A stretch of 33,590 nucleotides of DNA, taken from NCBI RefSeq assembly GCF_009712225.1, contig NZ_WASP01000009.1, positions 1 through 33,590 on the forward strand, given 5' to 3'. Below the pieces are notes generated by a model that was given only the letters and a program-made list of their open reading frames with translations, made no database searches and was not told the DNA's origin. This stretch comes from Desulfovibrio sp. (GTDB lineage: Bacteria > Desulfobacterota > Desulfovibrionia > Desulfovibrionales > Desulfovibrionaceae). Positions 13,074-20,982 of the stretch are shown piece after piece (the first letter of the stretch is position 1; each line of letters opens with the position of its first letter). The translations under genes were made by a program, and so were the position numbers.

Positions 13074-13145
13074 GCAGAAAATTCTCCCAAACCTCAGGAT
13101 GGGCCGAACCATTCGCCAGCCCATCCACTGTTCACAGGTCACCAA

Positions 13146-13640
13146 TCAAGCGGCTTCAGCTTCCGCCTCGATGACGATCGGCACCTCAAAATGAGCCGCC
13201 GCCGCCATCATCAGGAGTTCATCATGCAGTGTGCCGGCGGCCAGGTGTTCACTGATCTCGTCCACCGAGAGCTGCGGGATGTAGTCATCCTTGGACCCGG
13301 CCCACTCACGCGGCCGCGCCATTCCCGGCTGAAAGAGAACCACGGTTTCTTGCCAGGAAGGGTGGCCGTCATCACCGCGCTTGAACGCCAGGCCGTTGGC
13401 CACACAGAAGTGCTCCAACTCCTCGAACTTGCCACCGGGCGCATCGAACGCCATCAGCGTCAGCGGGGCATTCAGCGCCGCTGCCCCGCGCACTGCGACT
13501 TCCGCTTCCGGCGCCGAAGCGAACGGGTTACCCCATTCCATCCCAAGACGGGCCACAAAGAATTCGTCGGCCAAGCTTTCGACCAGACGTTCCGCCAAAA
13601 CGCCGCCGATTTGAATACAGGCATGTGCGCAATCAGGCAT
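13146..13640 (-). CDS. Hypothetical protein, 164 residues
   Basis: Not recognised. ATG 13640 has AGGAGAG six bases upstream. The sequence begins MPDCAHACIQIGGVLAERLV, then DEFFVARLGMEWGNPFASAPEAEVAVRGAAALNAPLTLMAFDAPGGK. It continues with FEELEHFCVANGLAFKRGDDGHPSWQETVVLFQPGM, and the end is acidic and Ala-rich (VPIVIEAEAEAA). The pattern of alternating strands and helices and the 'C-V-A-N-G-L-x-F-x-R' stretch suggest a compact alpha/beta domain. It may resemble the small phage and plasmid proteins that follow methyltransferase genes, but no family can be assigned. Confidence 0.6.
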   Translation of the reverse strand: MPDCAHACIQIGGVLAERLVESLADEFFVARLGMEWGNPFASAPEAEVAVRGAAALNAPLTLMAFDAPGGKFEELEHFCVANGLAFKRGDDGHPSWQETVVLFQPGMARPREWAGSKDDYIPQLSVDEISEHLAAGTLHDELLMMAAAAHFEVPIVIEAEAEAA

Positions 13641-13699
13641 GGTGCTCTCCTCTTTTCAAAACGATCTTAGGCGCCGAATTCAAGGCCACCAGAACCACG

Positions 13700-14041
13700 T
13701 CACGCGGCCAGAGCCTGGGCGACGCTGCCACCAAACGCGTAGGACAGCGCGCCGGGCACGGCATTTCCGAGCTGCTTGAGGCTATCACCCCAGCTGCAGG
13801 GAAATTCGTAGGCGTCATCCATGTCCTGGAGACGGGCAGCTTCGCGCTTGGTGTAATGGCGGTAGGTGCCGTTACCAAAGTCGATCATGTTCTCGCCGCC
13901 CGACACGCCGTGGTCTCCGGCGCGCAAAGCCTTCGAGCAGCTGTCCAGCCGCGATCCGGTGTGGCCTTTATAGGCCCGGGCCTCACGAGGCGGGATGGTA
14001 TGGCCAGTGGCGACGGGCAAGGGTCCCGCGCATGACCGCAA
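13700..14041 (-). pseudogene. Remnant of a cytosine-C5 DNA methyltransferase (C-terminal end only)
   Basis: The frame encodes the last 90 or so residues of a Dcm-type enzyme. It has AYKGHTGSRLD, then LRAGDHGVSGGENMIDFGNG, then TKREAARLQDMDDAYEFPCSW, and finally motif X, LGNAVPGALSYAFGGSVAQAL. Motifs I, IV (catalytic Cys) and VI are absent. The ATG at 14041 is inside the end of the preceding gene and its first 25 residues do not look like the family, so the homologous part probably begins near 13990. A full enzyme would be over 300 residues, so this is a decayed gene whose front was replaced. It is unrelated in sequence detail to the two large methyltransferases at 15.7-20.6 kb. Confidence 0.75.
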
Positions 14042-14753
14042 TCATCTGCAAGTCTTCTCCCCGCGCCGGCCGCGCTTCGCATGCGGTTGAGAAAAGTGCT
14101 CCCGATTTAGGTTCGCGCTTACGGTCGATCAGCCACCTGCCACCACCGCCGTCGTTGAACTTGAGGCGCGTGCCGTCGGCGCAGACGAAGCCCTCCTCGG
14201 CGGATCCTCCAGTCACTTCGGTTTGGTCGACGGGCTCGCCGCCCAGTAAGGTCAGGGCCACTCTTGAACCGACCACGATCGACGCCCGCACCCGGATTTT
14301 GCTCTCCGCGTCATGCTCCGCCTGGGCCTGCCTGTAGACCTCCCAGTAGGAATTGGAATATGCCTGCTGGAGCGGTTGGCCGTTGTTCCAGGCGACGACG
14401 ACGGGATCGTCGAGCACCGCGAGCGCCTTTGCAAATCCATCGCCCGGAACCGCTGTCATAGTGCCTTCGATTTCGGTGACGCTGCAGTTCCAACGCGCGA
14501 TCAGCGCGGCACATGCGGCCGTCACCTTGGCCGCCGCTTCGGCCGCTGACGGATCGCTCACAGCCTGGCCCGGAACACCATGCGCGGCCAAGGCGTCTTT
14601 AAGCTGCCGCCGAACATCGGGATGCAGCGCGAGGCTGTCCCGCAGGCACGCGTCATGGTGTTGGCGGAACTGGTGCAACATTGGCAGTAGATCAGTCAGC
14701 ACGTGCTCCGGGGAGCTTTCGTAACGAGCGAGCATCTCGAGGGCGGTGGTCAT
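13983..14753 (-). CDS. Hypothetical protein, 256 residues
   Basis: Unknown function. Start at ATG 14753; no strong ribosome site (AGGAT). The N-terminal half is helical (ALEMLARYESSPEHVLTDLLPMLHQFRQHHDACLRDSLALHPDVRRQLKDALAAHG, with AAEAAAKVTAACAALIARWN). The middle is mixed (VVVAWNNGQPLQQAYSNSYWEVYRQ, ESKIRVRASIVVGSRVALTLLGG), and the C-terminal part has a Gly-rich turn (DGTRLKFNDGGGGRWLIDRKREP). The last 19 codons overlap the methyltransferase remnant in another frame, so its true C-terminus may have been created by the same rearrangement that truncated that gene. Confidence 0.55.
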   Translation of the reverse strand: MTTALEMLARYESSPEHVLTDLLPMLHQFRQHHDACLRDSLALHPDVRRQLKDALAAHGVPGQAVSDPSAAEAAAKVTAACAALIARWNCSVTEIEGTMTAVPGDGFAKALAVLDDPVVVAWNNGQPLQQAYSNSYWEVYRQAQAEHDAESKIRVRASIVVGSRVALTLLGGEPVDQTEVTGGSAEEGFVCADGTRLKFNDGGGGRWLIDRKREPKSGALFSTACEARPARGEDLQMIAVMRGTLARRHWPYHPAS

Positions 14754-14780
14754 GCAATCCTCCGAGGGTCGGCTTCCAGC

Positions 14781-15500
14781 CTAGACAAGACCATGCAGAA
14801 AACCTTGCTGCATCGGTCGAGAGGGCCGTTTCCTCTCCACCGCAGGCCCCTGCGCCGTGTGCTTCGCCATCACCCTCGCCCGATCCCGAAGCGACTGCAT
14901 TTCGAACTGCGGACCATCTGCCTTGGCGACATTCCAGATGCTGCGTTCGTCATCGAAATGCCGAAAGGCAAAGAACAGCGCGGCGTCACGCATGCTGAGC
15001 AGAGGATGAAAGATCCACTCCAGCTTCCCGTTTACTGCCGTCGGCGGCTGCAAGGCGATCAGCTCGGCTAAGTCGTCTTGGGAATGTTTCATGCGTTCAC
15101 CGGCCGGGCCGCACTGGATCTTTGCTGTCAGGGACAAACCAAGCAGGCCGGCATGCTCGAACGGAACCGCATTGGCGACGACGTCTCGGCACCGCCGAAT
15201 GTAGGTCTCGGGCATTGTGCTGCTGCTTCCATTGAAGCGCATGCCGCCGCCTTCGCAACAAACGGCAAATCGGACAGCTTCCCGCATGACCTCCCAATCC
15301 GCGCCAACGGCGAGAGTGCTCCAGGAGCGACAGCGAACCTCGCGCCCAGTCTGCGGATGCCGCCCGAAAAGATTATTGTCGCCACCCAACTCAAAGAGAA
15401 TGACGTAATCGTGATAGAACGCGTAGTAATCAAACTGCGCGCGCAGTTCATCTTTCGAAAAGCGCACGGCAACATTGTCATCGACGATGCGGTGGGACAT
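14781..15500 (-). CDS. Hypothetical protein, 239 residues
   Basis: Not recognised. Start ATG 15500 (MSHRIVDDNVAVRFSKDEL), with GGAG about nine bases upstream. The N-terminal half contains aromatic-rich strands (FDYYAFYHDYVILFELGGDNNLFGRHPQTG, VRCRSWSTLAVGADW). A two-Cys segment follows (VCCEGGGMRFNGSSSTMPETYIRRCRD). The middle is helical (DLAELIALQPP), with LEWIFHPLLSMRDAALFFAFRHFDDE next. The C-terminal 60 residues are basic. It has its own AAATTGT-type promoter (15536-15563), and the 230-base spacer upstream separates it from the methyltransferase genes. Confidence 0.6.
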   Translation of the reverse strand: MSHRIVDDNVAVRFSKDELRAQFDYYAFYHDYVILFELGGDNNLFGRHPQTGREVRCRSWSTLAVGADWEVMREAVRFAVCCEGGGMRFNGSSSTMPETYIRRCRDVVANAVPFEHAGLLGLSLTAKIQCGPAGERMKHSQDDLAELIALQPPTAVNGKLEWIFHPLLSMRDAALFFAFRHFDDERSIWNVAKADGPQFEMQSLRDRARVMAKHTAQGPAVERKRPSRPMQQGFLHGLV

Positions 15501-15535
15501 GAACAGAAAACTCCATCAGCGGACTTAATGAGGCA

Positions 15536-15563
15536 ATGCTATCGCCGAGTTGCGGTTCGACAA
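15536..15563 (-). promoter_or_regulatory. Promoter of the AAATTGT-N17-ATAG type before the 239-residue gene
   Basis: Minus strand AAATTGT at 15560-15566, 17 bases, ATAG at 15539-15542. Hexamers: TTGTCG (15558-15563), a 16-base spacer, TAGCAT (15536-15541). The start codon is about 35 bases downstream. Confidence 0.6.
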
Positions 15564-15729
15564 TTTTAGGCAGAGTAACCGTCTGTCTTATCCACCTGCG
15601 ACCCGCGTCCATTTTCAAACCTTTGCGCGAAGTCAGGCAACGAGCTTCCGATCATGTTCTCAAGTCGAGGGGGCGCCCTTGAGGAACTGGTCGATCCGGG
15701 ATTGCGCCGGATCGACCCGAACACTGGCC

Positions 15730-17892
15730 TTACTCGGCGGCCGCCATCGCCAGCGGCGCCCGGCAGTTGGCCAGGGCCAGTAGCTTCGCCATCCGCTTCG
15801 GAACACTGTTCCCGATCAGCCTGGTCGCTTCCGTCTTGGTCAGCGGGCGTTCGATCCAGACGTGCTCGCCTTTTTCGTCGAAAACGAAATTGCCCTTTCG
15901 GTCACGCTTGCGAACCCGAATCAGGTCCGGCAACTTCAGTTCGTGCGCGGCAGCGGCTTCCCAGTGGGTCAGCATCCGCATCACGATATCGACGATCACA
16001 TACTGTCCGACGATGACGACGTCGCCACCGTCCCAAACGCCGAAGTTGCGCAGAAACTCAGCAACTCGGCGGGCGCGCCGGTACTGGCTTTCGGTCAATC
16101 CATAGACTTCATGCGGCGCCAGGCCAAAGCGCGCCGGCTGCTGATCTGCGACATGCAGATGGAACTTTGCGGCGGCGACGCCAACATGGTCACCGCCATG
16201 GTTGCCACCCGTCGTCAACGCCCTGCTGGCGTCTTCCAGCGAGGTAGCCGTGCTGGTGCCACGTTGATGCACCAAGTAAGCTCCGGCCACGGTGTGGTGG
16301 GGAACCTGCGTCTGGGCACCGAGCGATTCCTGAATGTCCTGCCCAATGGATTCGCCTCGCTGCTCAACCATATAGGCCCCGACGACACCATGATGGTCAT
16401 GGACGGTCAGCGTCGGGCCACCATCGGTGAGATCCTGGCCGACGCTTCGGCTGCGGAACTCGGTCATGTGAGCCGCCACCACCACATGCTTCGCCGCGCC
16501 GGCCACCTGGGTGCCGATGCTGTCTTGAATGTCCTGACACCGGGGCACCTGGCCCTGCCGCTCGCCGTATCCGGTCGGCACCAGGTAGCTGCCAATAACG
16601 CCGAATCGCGGTGCACCAGCCATGAGGGTATCGAGAGGCTCATTCACCGACTGCCCGCGCGAATTCTCGTTGAACTTCTCCAGATGGACGGCGATCAGGG
16701 CCTGATCATTACTGGCGGTGTTCGTCCGAAGCGATTCCTGGATGTCGTAGGCCCTGCTACCGCTGCGGCTGTCGTCGCCGTGAGCAACACCGATCAGATG
16801 TCCCGCCGCCAGTTGGCATTTGTCCGCTTGGTGGTTGGCCGCGCGGATATTGGCGACCTGCGGGGCGACCACTGCCATTTCTCCGCGCTTCGCGGTGGTG
16901 AGGGTCGAAATCGGTTCCTCGCCGCTGCGCGCCCGGTCGCCACCTTGATGCGTGAGGTGGACCAGAAACGGCTCCGCCGCATCGATCACATAGCGCCCCA
17001 TGCCGACGGCGACGCGTTTCTGCGTGGCGCGCGCCAGATCCTTCGGCCGATCGAAAATCGAAGTCATGGGCAGGCTGAAGTCAATGAAGCTGCTGGCCGG
17101 AACATGGCGGAGATATTTACCGCTCTTCACTTCCGCGCTGTGACGATGGGCGTGCGTCTGAATCGGCCATTGCGGCAGGGCCATATTGGTATGGCCGACA
17201 CCGAACAGGCGTTTGCGAATGGTTGGAACGCCATAATTGGCGCAGAGAAGGTCGCGGTCTTCGTAGGTGACGCCGAGACCACGCATGTGCTTCACCCAGG
17301 CGCGATAGATGCGGCCGACCTTCTTGGGGTCCCGCACGAGCTGCTGCTGCTGGACGGGCACGCGCTCGCCCGGCGCCGCCACGGAGCCGTCGAGTTTCAG
17401 AACGCGCCCGGTAACCTTGTCTCGCTTCGCGATCAATGGACCCCAGCCGCGAATCTCGCGCACGTTCTCCAGGAAGATGGTGCCGACGCCCTTTCCGCGC
17501 TTCTTGAGCACGCCGACCCACCGGCACATTTGCCACGGCATCGACCGCACGCGAGGCGAACGAGGGGCTCCGCCTTTTGCCACCGAGTGATCGCGACAGT
17601 CCGGGCTACCCCATAAAATGTTTACGTATCGGTTGCCGGTCGCTTCGAGCGGGCAGACCTCGTAAATGTCCGCACAAAGGTGGCGCGTATGCGGGTTCAG
17701 CGCCTTGTGGGCGGCGATTGCGATTTCGTCGTGATTGACCATTACCAGACATAGACCATGTCCAGTGTGTATGTTCCTTCGTTGTGCTGCCACGATGTTC
17801 GCCGCCGCGCGTCGGCTGCGTCGTACAGAATACAGCCGAATTCGCAGAGGCGAAGCGCTTTCGTGAAGCACTTTCTGACGGCGTGCTCTCAT
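15730..17892 (-). CDS. Large cytosine-C5 DNA methyltransferase with repeat modules, motif I not found
   Basis: A C5 methyltransferase by its later motifs: VNHDEIAIAAHKA (motif II region, about 52-64), the catalytic Cys99 in WGSPDC, LENV (141-144), the DLLCANYGVP and RKRLF block, and IGNSVPKRMAKLLA (motif X) near the end. Residues of roughly 320-570 are seven degenerate 30-50 residue modules. FCGAGG-like motif I, expected some 25 residues before VNHDE, is absent in all three frames; the 50 residues after the chosen ATG (17892) are Arg-rich and unlike the family. A later ATG at 17742 would begin MVNHDE. It lies four bases from the end of the upstream methyltransferase and is presumably cotranscribed. 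Alone it should not bind SAM; it may be a degenerate paralogue or work with its neighbour. Confidence 0.7.
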   Translation of the reverse strand: MRARRQKVLHESASPLRIRLYSVRRSRRAAANIVAAQRRNIHTGHGLCLVMVNHDEIAIAAHKALNPHTRHLCADIYEVCPLEATGNRYVNILWGSPDCRDHSVAKGGAPRSPRVRSMPWQMCRWVGVLKKRGKGVGTIFLENVREIRGWGPLIAKRDKVTGRVLKLDGSVAAPGERVPVQQQQLVRDPKKVGRIYRAWVKHMRGLGVTYEDRDLLCANYGVPTIRKRLFGVGHTNMALPQWPIQTHAHRHSAEVKSGKYLRHVPASSFIDFSLPMTSIFDRPKDLARATQKRVAVGMGRYVIDAAEPFLVHLTHQGGDRARSGEEPISTLTTAKRGEMAVVAPQVANIRAANHQADKCQLAAGHLIGVAHGDDSRSGSRAYDIQESLRTNTASNDQALIAVHLEKFNENSRGQSVNEPLDTLMAGAPRFGVIGSYLVPTGYGERQGQVPRCQDIQDSIGTQVAGAAKHVVVAAHMTEFRSRSVGQDLTDGGPTLTVHDHHGVVGAYMVEQRGESIGQDIQESLGAQTQVPHHTVAGAYLVHQRGTSTATSLEDASRALTTGGNHGGDHVGVAAAKFHLHVADQQPARFGLAPHEVYGLTESQYRRARRVAEFLRNFGVWDGGDVVIVGQYVIVDIVMRMLTHWEAAAAHELKLPDLIRVRKRDRKGNFVFDEKGEHVWIERPLTKTEATRLIGNSVPKRMAKLLALANCRAPLAMAAAE
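16190..16925 (-). repeat. Seven degenerate modules inside the downstream methyltransferase
   Basis: The protein read from here has seven successive units, each beginning with a variant of 'x-E-S/P-L/I-x-T-x-T', followed by H/V-V-x-G-A-Y-x-V and R-G-x-S. Units differ enough that the DNA is not a simple repeat. Boundaries are approximate. Confidence 0.6.
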
Positions 17893-17896
17893 ATCG

Positions 17897-20584
17897 TCAC
17901 ACGGACATAATCGCCGACACCAGGGCGGCGGCCGTGTTAACCGGCACGGCGTTGCCGATCTGCTTCGTGATCTCGCTTTGGTTTCCGACGAACTCGTACC
18001 GCGATTCGTCGTCGTCGAAGCCGGTGGCCCGGGCGAGCTCGGGATTGAGTAGCATCCGGAATCGGACATCGAGGACATGAAGCTTGCCGTCGATCATCAC
18101 CAGGCGGCCTTCGTCGCTGAAGCGCTGCAGATGGGCGTAATCCTCGGGCGAGATCTGATGATATTCCGGTGCCACCAGGGCCCCGGCCCCGTGGCTGGTG
18201 ACGGTCGGCAGCGGGTCATCGACATCATGGGTGCGCGGAATCTGACCTTCCCTTTCCCCGAACTGCGGAACAACGAAGGGCGATGTGGACGATTCGACGA
18301 CGCCGAGACCGTTGCTCGTCGTGATGGTCCGGAGCGGTTCTTCGGTGCTGTAGACACACCCGGCATTGCTCTGATGCATGTCGCTGCGAAGAATGAAAGC
18401 TTCGGCCGCCGGCTCGACCACTGCCATTTGGCGACCGCCGGCAGTAACCGTGGGGAGTGGGTTGTCGACGCTCATCGAGCGACGCGTGGCCTGGTCCTTC
18501 TCGTTGCCTACCCCATGGCTCACCACCACGAGGTAGGGCTCGGCCGTCGGTTCGACCACCCCCATTTGGCTCCCGCCGGCGGTGATGGTCGGCAACGGAT
18601 CGTTGGTCGACCGCGGCGCCGGCCCGGCCCCTTCGCGGCGATGACGAGGGCTAACAACGAAGCTCTCCACGCCGGGTTCCAGCAGGGCAAACCGTGCTTT
18701 CGCTGTTGCGGTCGGGAGGGGATCATCGACCCCAGAACAAGTCTGCCCACTGCCATTGCCGTAGTAGGGTGCGATCAGGGGCTCGGCCACGGCCAACTGC
18801 TGGACGGTGGTGATGGTCGGGGCCGGAGCGTCGATGTCGGCGGCGTCGGATCGACCCTTCATCTGGACGAGCACAGGCTCGGCCACCGCCATGTGGCGCA
18901 TCGTCGTAATGGTCGGGACCGGCGCGTCGATGCTGGCCGGGCCGGACTGGCCTTTCAGTTGCAGCAATACTGGCTGCACGAGACCCACGCCGTTGTGGGT
19001 GGTGATCGTGCCCAGCGGATCTTCGATGTCCCGCGGTGCCTTCGGCTTATCGGCCCCCGTAACGGTCACCAAAATGGGTCGCGTGTCGCCCTGGATCAAA
19101 CGGAGATAACCACCTGTCGCGATGGTCGGCACTGGCTCATCCACGCTTCGAGCGGCGGCACAACTCTGCTGTCCAAGAACGAGCGGCTCGGCCGCGCCGT
19201 CAACGAGGACGATTCCGCCGCCGGTGGTGGTGGTCATGCCGGGCAGCGGGCCGTCGATCGGCTTCCCGACGTTGTTTTCGCGATTGCCGAAGACGAACGG
19301 CTCGGCGCCAGGGGAGGCAACCGCCAAATGGTATCCGTTGGCCGTAACCGTCGGCAACGGCTCATCGATGCCGCAAGCCCCGCTCCGGATGTGACTGGCC
19401 TCGGTGCCGCGCAGCACCACGATAATCGGCTCGCCCGGCGCTGCCGAGCGCGGCTGATCCAATTCCGACATCTCGCGGGCCAGCTTCTCCAAGCGGGCGG
19501 AAGCATAGGTGATGGTGTTCCGGGCCTCCTTGCGCTTCTTTTCCGCCTTTTCCTGCTTCGCTGCGTCCACCGGCATTTCGGCGGTCAAGATGCCCGACGC
19601 TTCGGCAAGTTCGGTCTCCAGTTGGCGCTTCAGCAACGGCAGCAAGGCATGGAGATAAGCGACCGGCCAGCCGAATTTGCGGCATCCGGCGATGGTGCGG
19701 TCCAGCGTCTTCGCCGCCAACCCCTTCTTGCGACCCCACAGGCTCTTGCCGGGTATCGACCAGTCGATGATTTCCCGCGCCGAACGCCATTTCTTGGCAC
19801 CATGGCCGAACAGGTCCGGTTCGCCGGTTTTCGAATAGGTCGCCACCGGCCAGGGGAGCGGTTTGCCGTCGTTGCGAGCTAACAGAAAGAATCGCGTACG
19901 TGTGGTCGCGTCACCGTAATCGGCGCAGGTAAGGATCCGCCACTCGCACTTGTAGCCCAAGGCTTCGAGGGTCTTCACCCACTGACGGAAATATTCCCCC
20001 TTGCGATTCTTGATCGGCCTGCCGGTCCTCATGTCGACCGGCCCCCATTCGACGAATTCGGGCACGTTCTCGATCATCAGGCGCTTCACCCGCAGTTCGG
20101 TGAGCCATGTCACGACATGCCAGGGGTCCATCCGCTGTTGGTCCGACGTCGGACGGCCGCCGCGGGCCCGACTGTGAAAGGTGCACGTGGGGCTGGCCAT
20201 CAGCAGGTCGAGCCACCCCTCCGGCACTGCGGCGAGAGGCCGCAGAGAGGACACATCCTGGCAATAATGACGGGCGGTCGGATGATTGATCTTGTGGGTT
20301 TCCACGGCGAGCGGCCAGTGGTTCACGCAGACCAACTCCATGATGAATCCCAGCGCCTCAATCGCGCGCTTCGCCCCCTTTGAACTTCCGCCGGCCCCGC
20401 AAAACAGGTCGGCCACCTTCTTCGTCTTCCGCTGCCCTGGTTTCCGGCCGAGCAATGGCTGGTCGGCCGCCGCAGTCGGTTCTTCCGCTGTCGGCGGGGG
20501 CAGGACGGTAGTACCCAGCGCACTTTCCCGGTGCAGCATGGCTTTCAGGCTGAGGATCGGTGCGTTGGAGGTGTCGAGGGGCAT
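17897..20584 (-). CDS. Very large cytosine-C5 DNA methyltransferase with eleven repeat modules
   Basis: 895 residues, two to three times the usual Dcm length. ATG 20584 follows AGGAG. Motif I is DLFCGAGGSSKG (59-70) and binds SAM. Next come CVNHWPLAVETHKINHPTARHY, the catalytic Cys134 in ASPTC and LMIENVPEF (about 169-177). A target-recognition-like part (YKCEWRILTCADYGDATTRTRFFL) is followed by a helical insert. From about residue 405 to 810, eleven modules of 30-50 residues follow, each starting 'D/E-x-P-L/V-P-T-x-T' and containing A-V-x-E-P. Motif X is IGNAVPVNTAAALV. It should methylate cytosine C5; modules may be recognition units. It heads the operon, read from the operator-controlled promoter at 20.6 kb, and ends four bases before the second methyltransferase. 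Confidence 0.85.
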   Translation of the reverse strand: MPLDTSNAPILSLKAMLHRESALGTTVLPPPTAEEPTAAADQPLLGRKPGQRKTKKVADLFCGAGGSSKGAKRAIEALGFIMELVCVNHWPLAVETHKINHPTARHYCQDVSSLRPLAAVPEGWLDLLMASPTCTFHSRARGGRPTSDQQRMDPWHVVTWLTELRVKRLMIENVPEFVEWGPVDMRTGRPIKNRKGEYFRQWVKTLEALGYKCEWRILTCADYGDATTRTRFFLLARNDGKPLPWPVATYSKTGEPDLFGHGAKKWRSAREIIDWSIPGKSLWGRKKGLAAKTLDRTIAGCRKFGWPVAYLHALLPLLKRQLETELAEASGILTAEMPVDAAKQEKAEKKRKEARNTITYASARLEKLAREMSELDQPRSAAPGEPIIVVLRGTEASHIRSGACGIDEPLPTVTANGYHLAVASPGAEPFVFGNRENNVGKPIDGPLPGMTTTTGGGIVLVDGAAEPLVLGQQSCAAARSVDEPVPTIATGGYLRLIQGDTRPILVTVTGADKPKAPRDIEDPLGTITTHNGVGLVQPVLLQLKGQSGPASIDAPVPTITTMRHMAVAEPVLVQMKGRSDAADIDAPAPTITTVQQLAVAEPLIAPYYGNGSGQTCSGVDDPLPTATAKARFALLEPGVESFVVSPRHRREGAGPAPRSTNDPLPTITAGGSQMGVVEPTAEPYLVVVSHGVGNEKDQATRRSMSVDNPLPTVTAGGRQMAVVEPAAEAFILRSDMHQSNAGCVYSTEEPLRTITTSNGLGVVESSTSPFVVPQFGEREGQIPRTHDVDDPLPTVTSHGAGALVAPEYHQISPEDYAHLQRFSDEGRLVMIDGKLHVLDVRFRMLLNPELARATGFDDDESRYEFVGNQSEITKQIGNAVPVNTAAALVSAIMSV
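18165..19372 (-). repeat. Eleven modules inside the upstream methyltransferase
   Basis: Protein-level tandem repeats: 11 units of 31-46 residues. Each has the core P-L/V-P-T-I/V-T-x, a small apolar segment ending in E/Q-P, and a variable Gly/Arg/Ser-rich loop ending in S/D-I/V. The core is conserved and the loop varies, as expected of specificity units. Boundaries approximate. Confidence 0.7.
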
Positions 20585-20613
20585 GGGGTCGGCTCCTAAA
20601 TGTCACGGCCATA

Positions 20614-20678
20614 ACTTTACGTCACGTAAATATCCGGCGCAAGCAAAAGATTGCGTGACGTAAATATCGGCGTTATGT
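20614..20678. promoter_or_regulatory. Divergent promoter region with two TTTACGTCACGTAAA-type operators
   Basis: O1 is a perfect odd palindrome TTTACGTCACGTAAA (20616-20630). O2 (20650-20664) keeps the right arm ACGTAAA and has a weaker left arm ATTGCGT; centres are 34 bases apart. Leftward promoter for the methyltransferases: TTGCGC (20637-20642), 17 bases, TAAAGT (20614-20619), so O1 fills the spacer and overlaps the -10. Rightward promoter for the HTH-like gene: TTGCGT (20651-20656), 16 bases, TTATGT (20673-20678), so O2 overlaps its -35. A repressor binding both would silence the methyltransferases and itself. Confidence 0.65.
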
Positions 20679-20685
20679 TGTGGGC

Positions 20686-20982
20686 ATGATGGGAACGAAG
20701 ACCCCTTGGCAGCGTCGGGCGATTGCCGCTGGTTTGGTGCAGCGGACGCTGGCGATTCTGACCGGCCACGATGTCACGACGATCTCTCGCCAGTTGCGCG
20801 GCTACTGGCAATCAGGGATCCCGAAGCACATCCGATCGATGATTATTGCCTGGGAAATAATGAAGCCCGACCAGCGAAAGGAGTGGCTGACGCGGGTCGA
20901 AAGCGAAGCCGATGGCGGAGCTGATTCGACCGAAAATGATGATGGTCAATCAGGCCAGTCGGGGCGGCCTGCAAAAGGATGA
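20686..20982 (+). CDS. Small HTH-like protein, probable regulator of the divergent methyltransferase operon
   Basis: About 98 residues starting at ATG 20686; GTG 20680 or ATG 20689 are alternatives. The rightward -10 (20673-20678) predicts a transcript beginning at about 20685, so the mRNA may be leaderless, as with some phage repressors. Residues 10-45 (RAIAAGLVQRTLAILTGHD, then VTTISRQLRGYWQSGI) have the layout of a helix-turn-helix: a helix with Ala-Ile-Leu-Thr-Gly, a turn, then a Thr-Ile-Ser-Arg-Gln-Leu recognition helix. The rest is helical, with an acidic Gln/Gly-rich tail (ADGGADSTENDDGQSGQ). Position and two operators between it and the methyltransferases suggest autorepression and control of the latter. 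No partner or effector domain is seen. Confidence 0.6.
   Translation: MMGTKTPWQRRAIAAGLVQRTLAILTGHDVTTISRQLRGYWQSGIPKHIRSMIIAWEIMKPDQRKEWLTRVESEADGGADSTENDDGQSGQSGRPAKG

Noticed and set aside
18165..19372. Regular repeats suggesting a CRISPR array
   Set aside because: The repetition is at the protein level within an open frame, units are 90-140 bases with variable DNA, and no direct nucleotide repeat of 25-40 bases exists.
15862..19882. Long plus-strand open frames of about 580 and 600 codons opposite the methyltransferases
   Set aside because: They are antisense shadows of high-GC coding sequence. They lack ribosome sites and recognisable motifs, and the minus strand gives clear methyltransferase motifs.
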